A stretch of 64,000 nucleotides of DNA from RPQJ01 sp963793675 (GCA_963793675.1 CAWCBA010000002.1:62001-126000), one strand, 5' to 3'. Shown: positions 25,837 to 35,641, numbered from the stretch's first letter. The notes: generated by a model not told the origin, from the sequence alone. A program made the numbers and translations.

Positions 25837-26961
25837 ATGGACGACCCGAAACGCTGGCTCGCGCTTGCACATGCGCCGGGCCTGCACACAGGACAGCTGC
25901 AGGATTGGCTTGCACAGGGTGCGTCGCCCATCGACCTCACGCGTGAAACGCGCCGGGCGCTCGCGTCCATCGGGCTCGGCCAAGCCACGATCCAGGCCCT
26001 CCTGCAACCCGATGGCGCAGCCATCGAAGACGACTGCGGTTGGCTGCGGGCCGCGCCGAATCGATGGCTCGTCACCTGGGGCTCCGCGGAATACCCGCCG
26101 CTGCTGGCACAGATTCCCGATGCGCCACTGGTGCTGTACGTCGAAGGCGACCCCATGGCGCTCTGCCTGCCGCAACTTGCGATCGTCGGCAGCCGCAATC
26201 CGACGGCCCCTGGACGCGACACGGCGACGCAATTCGCGCTGCACCTGGCGCGGGCGGGGCTCGTCATCACGAGCGGACTGGCGCTCGGCATCGACGCCGC
26301 CGCGCATCGCGGTGCCTTGAATGCGGGCGCACGCACCGTCGCCGTCGTGGGTCGTGGCCTGGATGCGATCTATCCCCGGGAGAATGAAGCGCTGGCGCGG
26401 GAGATCGTCGGGCAGCAAGGCGCCCTCGTCACCGACCTGGCGGTCGGCACCCCGCCCCTCAAGCAGAATTTTCCGCGCCGCAACAGGATCCTGAGCGGCC
26501 TGGCCGTCGGCACGCTGGTGGTCGAGGCGGCACTGCAGAGCGGCTCGCTGATCACGGCCCGGCTGGCGGGCGACCAAGGGCGGGAGGTTTTTGCCATTCC
26601 CGGGTCCATTCACAATCCGATGGTCCGGGGATGCCACCGCCTGTTGCGCCAGGGCGCCCGGCTGGTCGAGAGCGTGGAGGACATATTCGCCGAACTCGAG
26701 GCAATCCTCGGCGAAATCAAACGGATCACACAGGAAAAGCCCCCTGCAAAGGCTGATCTCCGCACCCCGCCGTTGGACAAGGAGTATGAAATCCTGTTAG
26801 ATGCGCTCGGCTTCGAGCCGGCTGGACTCGACAATCTCGTGGTCCGGACGGGCCTGAAAGCCGGTGCAGTCGCCTCGATGCTGCTGATCCTGGAGCTTGA
26901 CGGCCGGGTACAACAGCAGCCGGGCGGTCGTTTCAGCCGCCGGTTGCCGGGGAAGGTGTGA
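25837..26961 (+). CDS. dprA: DNA-processing protein DprA (Smf)
   Basis: A 374-residue protein: an N-terminal helical region, then the Rossmann-like DprA core with LAIVGSRNPTAPGRD, ITSGLALGIDAAAHRGAL, AVVGRGLDAIYPREN and PRRNRILSGLAVGTLVVEA. A C-terminal winged-helix (DKEYEILLDALGFEPAGLDNLV) ends it. DprA loads RecA on incoming single-stranded DNA during natural transformation and protects it; it is also present in non-competent bacteria. ATG 25837 lies just after a hairpin. The stop overlaps the smg start (TGATG). Confidence 0.94.
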   Translation: MDDPKRWLALAHAPGLHTGQLQDWLAQGASPIDLTRETRRALASIGLGQATIQALLQPDGAAIEDDCGWLRAAPNRWLVTWGSAEYPPLLAQIPDAPLVLYVEGDPMALCLPQLAIVGSRNPTAPGRDTATQFALHLARAGLVITSGLALGIDAAAHRGALNAGARTVAVVGRGLDAIYPRENEALAREIVGQQGALVTDLAVGTPPLKQNFPRRNRILSGLAVGTLVVEAALQSGSLITARLAGDQGREVFAIPGSIHNPMVRGCHRLLRQGARLVESVEDIFAELEAILGEIKRITQEKPPAKADLRTPPLDKEYEILLDALGFEPAGLDNLVVRTGLKAGAVASMLLILELDGRVQQQPGGRFSRRLPGKV

Positions 26962-27440
26962 TGAAGGAAGGCGTTCTCGACATTCTCATTTACCTGTTCG
27001 AGAACTACTTCGACGCCGAAACCGAAGACGGCTTCGAACCCGACCGCGAGACGCTGAAGCTCGAGCTCGAAAAAGCCGGGTTTCCGGGATCGGAAGTGGA
27101 GCGGGCCCTCTGCTGGCTGGAAGAGCTGGCGGCCGACCCGGACAGGCTGCACCCGACACCCACCTCCCGCGCGATCCGGGTATTCGCCGCGCTCGAGCAG
27201 GCGCGGCTGGACACGGATTGCCGTGGCTACCTGGTGCATCTCGAGCAGGTGGGCATCCTGTCGCCAACGCAGCGCGAGCTGGTCATCGACCGGCTGATGG
27301 CGCTCGAGGGCGACGAGATCGACATCGACAAGTTGAAGTGGGTCGTGCTGATGGTGCTCTTCAGCCAGCCCGGGCAGGAGACCGCGTTCTCCCGCATGGA
27401 AGACCTGGTGTTCGAGGACCGCAGCGGAGCGATCCACTGA
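26961..27440 (+). CDS. smg: Smg family protein (DUF494)
   Basis: A 159-residue acidic, all-helical protein beginning MKEGVLDILIYLFENYFDAE, exactly the family opening, with DREDL-like ETLKLELEKAGF and a central LDTDCRGYLVHLEQVGILSPTQRELVIDRLMAL. The molecular function of Smg is not established. It is nearly always between dprA and topA in gamma- and betaproteobacteria, as here, and its start overlaps the dprA stop by one base, so the two are coupled. Confidence 0.92.
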   Translation: MKEGVLDILIYLFENYFDAETEDGFEPDRETLKLELEKAGFPGSEVERALCWLEELAADPDRLHPTPTSRAIRVFAALEQARLDTDCRGYLVHLEQVGILSPTQRELVIDRLMALEGDEIDIDKLKWVVLMVLFSQPGQETAFSRMEDLVFEDRSGAIH

Positions 27441-27445
27441 GGGAA

Positions 27446-27536
27446 GGGGTTAGGGGATAGGGGTTAGGGGTTAGTCGGAAGGCCCCGAGGAGCGATGCAG
27501 CTTCTTGCTATCCCCTAACCCCTAACCCCTATCCCC
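27446..27536. repeat. Inverted pair of perfect G-quadruplex motifs between smg and topA
   Basis: On the plus strand four GGGG tracts (27446-27449, 27453-27456, 27460-27463, 27467-27470) are separated by 3-nt loops TTA, ATA, TTA. The right arm carries four CCCC tracts (27512-27515, 27519-27522, 27526-27529, 27533-27536), also with 3-nt spacers, so the minus strand holds an equal motif. The two arms are also complementary to each other over about 30 bp, with a 37-bp spacer. They could form either a long hairpin or two quadruplexes on opposite strands. Confidence 0.85.
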
Positions 27537-27549
27537 TTTCTTTTTCGTC

Positions 27550-27578
27550 TGCCGCGGACCGCCGCGGCATGTTTTTTT
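27550..27578 (+). terminator. Rho-independent terminator immediately upstream of topA
   Basis: TGCCGCGG (27550-27557) pairs perfectly with CCGCGGCA (27562-27569) around the loop ACCG and is followed by TG and seven T (27572-27578). The T-run ends 1 nt before the topA ribosome site GAGGG and 7 nt before its ATG (27586). Any transcript from dprA-smg must pass it to reach topA. Confidence 0.85.
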
Positions 27579-27585
27579 GAGGGAC

Positions 27586-30053
27586 ATGACCAAGAATCTC
27601 GTCATCGTCGAGTCGCCGGCCAAGGCCAAGACCATCAAGAAGTACCTGGGCAAGGACTTCGAGGTGATGGCGTCCTATGGCCACGTGCGCGATCTCGTGC
27701 CCAAGGAGGGCGCCGTCGACCCCACGCGTCAGTTCGCGATGCGCTGGGAGCTCATAGAAAAGAACAAGAAGCACGTCGACGCGATCACGCGCGCCGTGAA
27801 GAAGGCCGACGCGCTCTATCTGTCGACCGACCCTGACCGCGAAGGAGAGGCGATCTCCTGGCACCTGCAGCAGCTGCTGACGGAAGCGGGCGCGCTCGAG
27901 GGCAAGACCGTCCATCGCAGCGTCTTCTACGAGATCACCAGGAAAGCGGTGCAGGAAGCCGTCGACAACCCGCGCGAAATCGCCGACGAGCTGGTGAAAG
28001 CCTATCTCGCCCGCCGCGCGCTCGATTTCCTCGTCGGCTTCAACCTGTCGCCGCTGCTGTGGAAGAAGGCCGGCCTGTCCGGCGCCTCGGCCGGCCGCGT
28101 GCAGAGCCCGGCATTGCGCATGATCTGCGAGCGCGAGGAAGAGATCCTGGCGTTCAAGCCGCGCGAGTACTGGTCCATCGACGCGCAGGCGGCGAAGGAC
28201 GCCGCGAATTTCACGGCCAAGCTGACGCAGCTCGGCGGCAAGAAGGTCGAGCAGTTCACCGTCACGGACGCGGGCGGAGCGCAGGCGGCGAAGCAGAAGC
28301 TCGAGCGCGACGCGCAACGGCACCCTGGTCGTCGCCAACGTCGAGAAGAAGCAGCGCCGGCGCAACCCCTCGCCACCTTTCACGACTTCAACGCTGCAGC
28401 AGGAGGCCGCGCGCAAGCTCGGTTTCGGCGCGCAGCGCACGATGCGCCTCGCGCAGCGCCTGTATGAAGGCGTCGACTTCGGCGAAGGCCCGGTCGGCCT
28501 CATCACCTACATGCGTACCGACTCGGTGAGCCTGGGCGCCGACGCGATCAGCGAGATCCGCAGCGTCATCGGCAAGCTGTATGGCGCTGCCGCGCTGCCC
28601 GACACGCCGCGCGTCTACAAGACGAAGTCGAAGAACGCGCAGGAAGCGCACGAAGGCGTGCGACCGACGTCGGCTGCACGCACGCCCGAAGAGCTCGCCG
28701 GCAGGATCGAAGCCGACGAGCACAAGCTCTATACGCTGATCTGGCGCCGCGCCGTCGCGAGCCAGATGGAAGCCGCCGTGTTCGACACGGTCGCCGTCGA
28801 TCTCGCTGCGGGCCCGGGCAACACCTTCCGCGCCAACGGTTCGACGCTGCTGTCGCCGGGGTTCCTGGCGGTCTACCGCGAAAGCTTCGACGACGTGTCG
28901 CTGAACCCGGACGACGACGAGAACCGCCTGCTGCCCGCGCTCGAGCAAGGCGACAAGGTGCGGTTGCTCGCGATCGACACCGAACAGCACTTCACCGAGC
29001 CGCCGCCGCGCTACTCCGAAGCGAGCCTGGTCAAGGCGCTCGAAGAACACGGCATCGGCCGCCCTTCGACCTACGCCAGCATCATCCAGACGCTGCTGTA
29101 CAAGAAGTACTGCGAGCTGGTGAACAAGCGCTTCATCCCGACCGACCTCGGCAAGATCGTGAGCCGCTTCCTGACCGGCAATTTCGAGCGCTACGTCGAT
29201 TACGGCTTCACCGCCGCGATGGAAGACGAACTCGACAACATCTCGCGCGGCGAAGAAGACTGGCTGCCGATGCTCGAGCGCTTCTGGGCGGACCTCAAGC
29301 AGCAGGTCGACGACGTCTCCGAGAACGTCACGCGCTCCGATGTCGCGATGGAACGCCCGCTCGGCATCGACCCGGTCTCGGGCCGGCCGGTGAGCGTGCG
29401 TTACGGCCGCTTCGGCGCGTTTGCGCAGATCGGCACGCGCGAGGACGAAGAGAAGCCCAAGTTCGCGAGCCTGAAACCGGGCCAGCGCATGGACGACCTC
29501 ACGCTCGAGCTGGCGCTCGAGCTGTTCCAGCTGCCGCGCACGCTTGGGCTTTGGGAAGACGGCTACCCGATCAAGGTGGCGGTGGGCCGCTTCGGCCCGT
29601 ACGTGCAGTACGGCGCCAAGAAGTACGCCTCGCTCAAGAAGGAAGACGACCCGTACACGGTCACGCTCGAGCGCGCGCTGGAGATCGTCCGCGAGAAGCA
29701 GACGATCGAGGCGAACCGGATCATCAAGGAATTCACCGATGCCGGCGTCCAGGTGCTGAACGGCCGCTACGGCCCGTACATCACCGACGGCAAGAAGAAC
29801 GGCAAGATCCCCAAGGACCGCGACCCGAAGTCGCTGACGCTCGAAGAGTGCCAGGCCATACTCGCCGTGGCGCCGGAGCGCGGCACGAATCGCTGGGGCC
29901 GCAAGACGGCCGCGAAGACCGCGGGCAAGACGGCTGCGAAGACGGTCGACGCCGAAGTCGCCGCCAAGCCGAAGAAGGCCGTGAAGAAGAAGGCGGCGCC
30001 GAAGAAGAAGGCCGCCGCAAAGAAAAAGGCACCCGCGAAGAAAATCCGCCTGA
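27586..30053 (+). CDS. topA: DNA topoisomerase I, two frameshifts
   Basis: Type IA topoisomerase that relaxes negative supercoils. The first frame gives NLVIVESPAKAKTIKKYLG (TOPRIM start), LYLSTDPDREGEAISWHL (metal acids) and SAGRVQSPALRMI. Near 28315 the frame changes. The second gives GLITYMRTDSVSLG with the active-site Tyr, EAHEGVRPTSAART, and C-terminal repeats GRFGPYVQYG and GRYGPYITDG in place of Cys zinc fingers, then a Lys/Ala tail. As written the tail runs into hemF with no stop. Dropping one A from the AAAA at 30041-30044 gives ...KKSA and TGA at 30051-30053 with a GAGG site for hemF, so one extra A is the likely error. Confidence 0.92.
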
Positions 30054-30064
30054 GGATGATGGGG

Positions 30065-30993
30065 ATGAGCACCGGCACACCGTCGACGTCCGTCGTCATC
30101 GCGTACCTGCGCGACCTCCACGACCGCATCACCGACGCACTGCAGCAGGCCGACGGCGGCGCGACCTTCCGCCACGACAGCTGGCAGCGACCGGAAGGCG
30201 GCGGCGGCGAATCGCGCGTGCTGCGCGAGGGCGCCGTGTTCGAGCAGGCCGGCATCAACTTCTCGCACGTGATGGGCGGCAAGCTGCCCGCCTCCGCCAC
30301 GGCGCAACGGCCTGAACTGGAAGGCGCGAGCTTCGAAGCGACCGGCGTGTCGCTGGTCATCCATCCGCGCAATCCCTACGTGCCGACCTCGCACGCCAAC
30401 GTTCGCTTCTTCATGGCGATCAAGGACGGCCTGCCCGCGGCCTGGTGGTTCGGCGGCGGCTTCGACCTCACGCCGTACTACCCCTTCGACGAAGACGTGC
30501 TGCACTGGCACCGCACGTCGAAGGCGGCCTGCGACCCGTTCGGCCCCGACGTGTACGCAAAGTACAAGGACTGGTGCGACCGCTACTTCTACCTGAAGCA
30601 CCGCAACGAGACGCGCGGTGCCGGCGGGCTGTTCTTCGACGACCTCAACGCGTGGGGGTTCGAGAAGTCGTTCGCCTTCATGCGCAGCGTCGGCGATCAC
30701 TACGTGCCGGCCTACCTGCCGATCGTCGAGAAGCGCAAGGACACGCCGTACGGCGAGCGCGAGCGGAACTTCCAGCTCTACCGCCGGGGACGTTACGTTG
30801 AATTCAACCTGGTCTACGACCGCGGCACGATCTTCGGACTGCAGACCGGCGGCCGCATCGAATCGATCCTGATGTCGCTGCCGCCGCTGGTGCGCTGGGA
30901 GTACGACTACAAACCGGCGCCTGGGACGCCGGAAGAGCGGCTGTACAAGGATTTTCTGCGGCCAAGGGACTGGCTGCAGAATTGCCGGCCTGA
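30065..30993 (+). CDS. hemF: Aerobic coproporphyrinogen III oxidase, frameshifted at the last codons
   Basis: About 308 residues converting coproporphyrinogen III to protoporphyrinogen IX with oxygen. Conserved blocks are ESRVLREGAVFEQAGINFSH, NPYVPTSHANVRFF, AWWFGGGFDLTPYYPFDED, KHRNETRGAGGLFFDDL, YGERERNFQLYRRGRYVEFN and GRIESILMSLPPLVRWEY. GAGG at 30052-30055 serves ATG 30059 or 30065. As read, the frame is open far beyond the gene. Inserting one G near 30974 would end it as RDWLAELPA with TGA at 30991-30993, the usual length, so this is very probably a lost base. Confidence 0.9.
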
Positions 30994-31082
30994 CGGCCGT
31001 ACCGGTCGTCGCCCTCAAGATTCCTGGCTGCGGTCGCTGCGACATCCACGTGCCACGGCCGCCCGGTGCCCGACACTCGCCA

Positions 31083-31117
31083 CCAAGAAAGAAGCCCGGC
31101 GCATCTGGCCGGGCTTC
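31083..31117 (-). terminator. Rho-independent terminator for the minus-strand peptidase gene
   Basis: On the minus strand GAAGCCCGGC (31117-31108) pairs perfectly with GCCGGGCTTC (31100-31091) over a 7-nt loop, then TTTCTT follows (31090-31083). It lies about 100 bp past the peptidase stop and faces hemF in a convergent arrangement. Confidence 0.75.
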
Positions 31118-31218
31118 CAGATCAAGTACCGCTGCTTCGGACGCAGCGATTACGGAGCGGAGCAGGACCAGCCTCAAGAGCCTCAGCCGCATCGACGAGG
31201 CCGACGCCAGCGTCGAAG

Positions 31219-33299
31219 TTATAGCCGCCCCGACACGATCGGTGTCGTCACGATGGGTCGCGCCGACGTGAAGCGCTTGTCGATCGGACGCGCGCTGCTC
31301 TCCAGATATTCGCGGACCTTTTGCTGGGTCAGCTCGGATTCTTGTCGAGCATCAGCGCGGCCACCGCCGCCACGTGCGGTGCCGATGCCGAGGTGCCGAA
31401 GAAGTTCGGATACTCGTCGCCCGGGCCGGTCCAGCGTCGCCGAGACGAACGTGCTGAACGGGCTGTTCGACCCGTCGCCGTCGTCGTCATCGTAGCTCGA
31501 GTCCGAGTAGAAGAAGCTCGTGTTGCCGCCGTCCGGACCCGTGACGCTCGGCACCTGACGCGTCACAGGCTTGCGCCCAGACGCGTCACCGAACTTGTCG
31601 AAGTAGATCGGGATGCCGCCGGCCGACGAGAAGTCGTTGAGGCAGGCCGGATTGCACGAGCTCAGATCGATCGGATTACTCAGATCCTTGTCGTTCGGCG
31701 GCACCAGCCCACTGGTGCTGAACGGCACGCGTCGCATACCAGGACGCGGCGCCGACCGCGATGTTACCCGCAGCATTCGAGTGGCCGTAGGACGTCGGGC
31801 TGTTGGTGGCAAAATCGAGGATGCCGAACGAGCCCTGCGCCTCGGACCAGGTGTACTTGACGCGAGTGACGGCATCGACACTGGCATCGCCGCCCGAGTA
31901 CACGAAGCCGATGTAGAACAGCTGCTCCTGTTTCGGCGGTCCGGCGTAGTAGAGCACCGAGAGATCGACCGCGTCACCGCCGACGATTGCGGTCACCCGC
32001 GATCTGGCAGGTGATGCCTTTCGGGATACGCCCGGCGGGCAGCGACGCACGACGTGACCCTTGTAGTCGAAGACGACGATGTCGAGGTCGGTCGTGGCGC
32101 CCACGGCGACTCGTTGAGATTTCCCTGGGCCTTGAGACGGGCATAGGTCGTCGCCGTCTTGTGCGGCTGGTCCCACTGGAAGCTGAAGATGATCACGCCG
32201 GCTCCGCCGTCCGGCGTCACTACGACCGGCTGCAGGATCTGATCACGCCGGATCCGGGTCGAAGTCGTGGAATCGGCGCACGACAGGCTTGCCGCCATTC
32301 AGGTTCTTGCCGGCGTTGGTCAGTACGTTGACCGGCCGGTAGTCGCTTTCGTACGACTCGCGCGCCGAGTTGCCGGCCGAGGAGAAGTACGGCACGCCGG
32401 CACCGCCCGTCAGCGACGATGTCCACGGCCTGCGCGACCATGCCGTCTGAGAAGAATGGCTCGGCGAAATAGCGCACGTCGTCGACGATCACGTCGGCGC
32501 CCGCATCCTTGAGCTGCAGGATGCCCTCGGCGAAGTCCTGCTCGCTTTCGAACGCCGTGTAAAAGGCGATCGAGGCTCCAGGGGCCACGTCGTGGATCAA
32601 CTGCGCCATGGCGCGGCCTTCGTCCGTGCCGTCGGGGCACGGGCCGTCCTTCAGGATGTTGATGCTTGAGGGCAGTTCGTCGTTGGAGACGTCCTGGTCC
32701 TTGGTCGAGGTCGGCGCACCGGGCTGGAAGGCCGGCGGATTGCAGGCGAAGCTGTCAGACAGCACGCCGACCGTGACGCCACTGCCGTCGACTTTATATT
32801 TGCCTCGGGCGATGTCGGCGTTCAGGCTCACGTCACCCTGCGAGACCGCCGTGGACGGCAACGCCTCGGTGATGGCCAGCGGCGCGCGCGCGTACTTGAG
32901 CGCCGGATCCGCAGCCAGCTTGCCGAGCGCGCTGACCGGCACGCGGGCCGATACGAGCGGGCCCTGGTTGCGGACGTTGGTCGCGCCCATCGCCTTCAAC
33001 GAGCGTGCCAGCGCGGCGCCGTCGGTCGCCATGGCATCGAGCCCGATCGTGGCACGCGTAACGCGCAGCGCCTTGTTGGTGCTGCGGAAGTCCTTGCTCT
33101 TGACGCCCTTGCCGCTGGCCTCCTGGTATTCCTGGTACAGGTTATCGAGCCAGGGGCCGAGCTTGGCGTTGGGCGATTGCTTGGTCTCGGCCAGGAGGGC
33201 GCTCGGGTCGTCCGGCGTCGGCGCGGCAAGGACGGATCCGGCACCAAGGGCCGTCAAGGCCACGAGGTTGACGGCGGCAAAACGAAAATAACTCGACAT
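31219..33299 (-). pseudogene. Secreted S8/S53-type serine peptidase with at least six frameshifts
   Basis: The start at 33299 has GGAG upstream and a signal peptide ending SVLAAPTP. The catalytic domain has SGVTVGVLSDSFAC (Asp strand), GTDEGRAMAQLIHDVAPGA, where Glu takes the place of the subtilisin His as in the S53-like group, then VPYFSSAGNSARESY and finally FFGTSASAPHVAAVAALM with the nucleophile Ser. These blocks lie in different frames, with breaks near 32410, 32250, 32110, 31735, 31430 and 31340. A C-terminal beta-sandwich (DLDIVVFDYKGHVV) lies between. All catalytic residues persist, so it could be either a recent pseudogene or a poorly resolved stretch. The density of breaks exceeds that in any neighbour. 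Confidence 0.75.
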
Positions 33300-33511
33300 G
33301 AAGCACTCCTTCAGTGGCGCCCCTATGCGGCGCGAGCATTTGCCAGGCGGTCATGCCCGGCGCGGATGGCTGATTCTTGTTCCTGCCCGTCGGAGACTAC
33401 CCTCGCCGCCTCGCGCGCGAGATATCGATTTAACGTAATCCCGAAATGGACATCCAGGGCCGCCACGGACCAGCGCTGCCGCGGCCGACGCACGGACCGC
33501 CAAGCCCCGTA

Positions 33512-33928
33512 TCAGGACGCGGGATCGGCGGATGCCGGCACCGGCGGCGCGACGCGACCCGCCGGGCAGTAGAAAGGCCTGCCGCGCGACATCGCGTGAT
33601 AATTCAGCGTCTGCTCGCCCGCCTGCAGCACGATCCGATACCCGGGCACCAGCGCCTGCGTGTACATCATCCCGGGCTTCGGGCAACCGAGCGAACCGTC
33701 CGGCCAGGTCACTGCTTCTTCGCTGACCACCTTGATGTCGGCCCGCGCGGTGGTCGAGCGGTTGTCGGCATCGTCGAGCGCGGCCTCGATCATCTCGGCC
33801 GGAGCGTTGGTCACGGCTTTCTCCTCGACCGCAGGAGGCGGGCCGCCCGCGGCCTGTGCCAGCGCACACCCGGACGCGAGCGTGCAGGCCAGCCACGCGC
33901 CGGTCAGGGCTCCGCGCCAGCGAACCAT
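33512..33928 (-). CDS. Small secreted protein of unknown function
   Basis: From ATG 33928 the 138-residue product has a hydrophobic signal (ALTGAWLACTLASGCALA) containing a possible lipobox LASGC. A longer version starts at ATG 33967. The mature part has a conserved-looking core: VTWPDGSLGCPKPGMMYTQ, GYRIVLQAG and YHAMSRGRPFYC, with two Cys that could form a disulfide. I recognise this WPDGSLGCP pattern as a recurrent short periplasmic domain without known function. The end is Pro/Ala-rich. It is divergent from rlmJ across 85 bp. No Shine-Dalgarno decides between the starts. Confidence 0.65.
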   Translation of the reverse strand: MVRWRGALTGAWLACTLASGCALAQAAGGPPPAVEEKAVTNAPAEMIEAALDDADNRSTTARADIKVVSEEAVTWPDGSLGCPKPGMMYTQALVPGYRIVLQAGEQTLNYHAMSRGRPFYCPAGRVAPPVPASADPAS

Positions 33929-34013
33929 CGAAACAGGACGTGTCCGGTGCAGTACTCTTGTCGGCATCCAGCGTGACTCCGTTGCGTGACCCGGGACCCC
34001 GGATCGGTCAGAC

Positions 34014-34866
34014 ATGAATTATCGCCACGCGTTTCATGCGGGCAACTTCGCGGACGTGCTGAAGCACGTCGTGCTCATGATGCTCGTCGAGCACCTGAAG
34101 AAGAAGCCCGCACCGTTCTTTTACCTCGACACGCATGCCGGCGGCGGCACCTACGACCTGAGCCTCGGCGAGTCGCAGCGCAGCGGCGAATACAAGAATG
34201 GCATCGGCCGGCTGCTCGAGTTTCCGGAAGCCGCGCTGGCGCCGGAAGTCGCCGGCTACGTGCGCCTGGTCAAGGCAGTGCGCAGGCCCGGGGCGCAGCG
34301 CGATCACGGCTTACCCGGGCTCACCGACCATCGTCGCGAAAATGCGCCGCCTGACGGACCGGATGGTGCTGGCGGAGACGCATGCGCGCGAAGCGCAGGC
34401 ACTGCGCTCCAGCCTGGGCTGGCAGAAGCTCGTGTCGATCGTCGAAAGCGACGGTTACGCCGCGCTGAAGGCCCAGTTGCCGCCGCGCGAGAACCGCGGC
34501 CTGGTGCTGATCGATCCGCCGTTCGAGACGGACAACGAGTTCGACCGCATCCTGGCCGCGCTCGAAACCGGCCATGAACGCTGGCCGACCGGCACGTACT
34601 GCATCTGGTACCCGCTCACCGAGCGCGCGGCACCGCTGCGCTTCCGCCGCAATCTCGAAGGCTCGGGCATCCGCAAGGTGCTCGACGTGACGATGAGCGT
34701 CATGCCGGACGACACGGCCGTGAGCCTGCGCGGATCGGGGCTCGTGATCGTCAACCCACCGTGGCTGCTGGACGAGCGGCTCGCGGAATTGCTGCCGGAC
34801 CTGCACCGGCTGCTGGTGCCCGACGGTGCGGGCGGGACGAGCGTGGAGTGGTGGATCGGCGAGTGA
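34014..34866 (+). CDS. rlmJ: 23S rRNA (adenine-2030-N6)-methyltransferase RlmJ, frameshifted
   Basis: The first frame starts MNYRHAFHAGNFADVLKHVV, the exact family opening, with YLDTHAGGGTYDL as the SAM motif. A shift near 34285-34300 leads to the second frame: AYPGSPTIVAKMRR, VLIDPPFETDNEF (the DPPF-type motif IV), GTYCIWYPL and GSGLVIVNPPWLLD near the end. RlmJ methylates A2030 in the 23S peptidyl-transferase region. Both halves are fully conserved, so one lost or gained base is likely. The 3' end overlaps the convergent tag frame by 116 bp as read. Confidence 0.9.
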
Positions 34867-35641
34867 AGGAGTCAGGGGTCAGTCCGACTTCCTCCCCTTC
34901 CTCCTCCTTCCTTCCCCTTCCTCCCCTGCCTTGCACTTCCGCGTAGCGGAAACACGTCACCACGTGATCGTTCACCATCCCCGTCGCCTGCATGTGCGCA
35001 TACATGATCGTGGAGCCCACGAACTTGAAGCCGCGCCGCCGCAGGTCCTTGCTGAACGCATCCGACTCCGGCGAGGTCGCCGGCACCTGTGACATCTCGC
35101 GCCAGCGATTCACGATCGGCTGGCCGCCCACGAACTGCCAGCTGTAGGTCGCGAAGCTGCCGAATTCCCGCTGCACCTCGAGGAAGCAGCGCGCATTGGT
35201 GATTGCCGACTCCACCTTGAGCCGGTTGCGCACGATGCCCGGAAACTGCAGCAGCTTCTCGACCTTGCGCGAATCGAAGCGCGCCACCTTCAGCGGATCG
35301 AAATCGGCAAACGATTCACGGTAACCCTCGCGCTTGCGCAGGATCGTCGACCAGCTGAGCCCGGCCTGCGCACCCTCGAGGACCAGGAATTCGAACAACC
35401 GCCGGTCGTCGTGGACCGGAACGCCCCATTCCTGGTCGTGATAGGCGATGTATTCCGCGCTCATGCCGGAATACGACCAGCCGCACCGGGGTCGTGCATC
35501 GGGGGCCAAAGAGGCGGGCTGAACGGCCGCCGCCCTGGGCATCCTGAGCTTGGCAACGGCCTTCCGGGCGGCCTTGGCGGCGAGAGGCTGCGGGCGGCCT
35601 GCGGCCGCTTGCGACCGGGACGAACGGGATCTGGTGCTCAT
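34751..35641 (-). CDS. tag: DNA-3-methyladenine glycosylase I, with atypical N- and C-terminal extensions
   Basis: The core (about residues 52-235) is Tag: RCGWSYSGMSAEYIAYHDQEWG, LVLEGAQAGLSWSTILRKRE, RRGFKFVGSTIMYAHMQATG and MVNDHVVTC. The four zinc ligands of Tag (Cys in RCGW, His in AYHD, His in NDHV, Cys in VVTC) are present. It removes 3-methyladenine from alkylated DNA. The ATG at 35641 gives a basic Ala/Arg/Lys-rich leader of about 50 residues. After VQGRGGRGRKEEEG, encoded by a purine tract, about 50 residues with no family match run antisense to rlmJ. That tail is probably not native; an indel in the tract would give a stop close to the usual end. Confidence 0.85.
   Translation of the reverse strand: MSTRSRSSRSQAAAGRPQPLAAKAARKAVAKLRMPRAAAVQPASLAPDARPRCGWSYSGMSAEYIAYHDQEWGVPVHDDRRLFEFLVLEGAQAGLSWSTILRKREGYRESFADFDPLKVARFDSRKVEKLLQFPGIVRNRLKVESAITNARCFLEVQREFGSFATYSWQFVGGQPIVNRWREMSQVPATSPESDAFSKDLRRRGFKFVGSTIMYAHMQATGMVNDHVVTCFRYAEVQGRGGRGRKEEEGEEVGLTPDSFTRRSTTPRSSRPHRRAPAAGAGPAAIPRAARPAATVG
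34888..34932 (+). repeat. Polypyrimidine CTTCCTCC-type tract at the rlmJ/tag junction
   Basis: Nearly pure C/T on the plus strand, made of imperfect CTTCCTCC and CCTTCCCCTT units, 22 bp past the rlmJ stop. On the minus strand it codes the Gly/Arg/Glu run in the tag C-terminus. It resembles the tract inside polA (5873-5958). Confidence 0.7.

Noticed and set aside
27446..27536. CRISPR-like repeats
   Set aside because: Units are 7 bp with 3-nt variation and no spacers; better explained as G-quadruplex arrays. No CRISPR array or cas gene was seen elsewhere.
28388..31192. A 934-codon minus-strand frame opposite topA/hemF
   Set aside because: Shadow of conserved genes, with low-complexity Arg/Ala/Glu composition.
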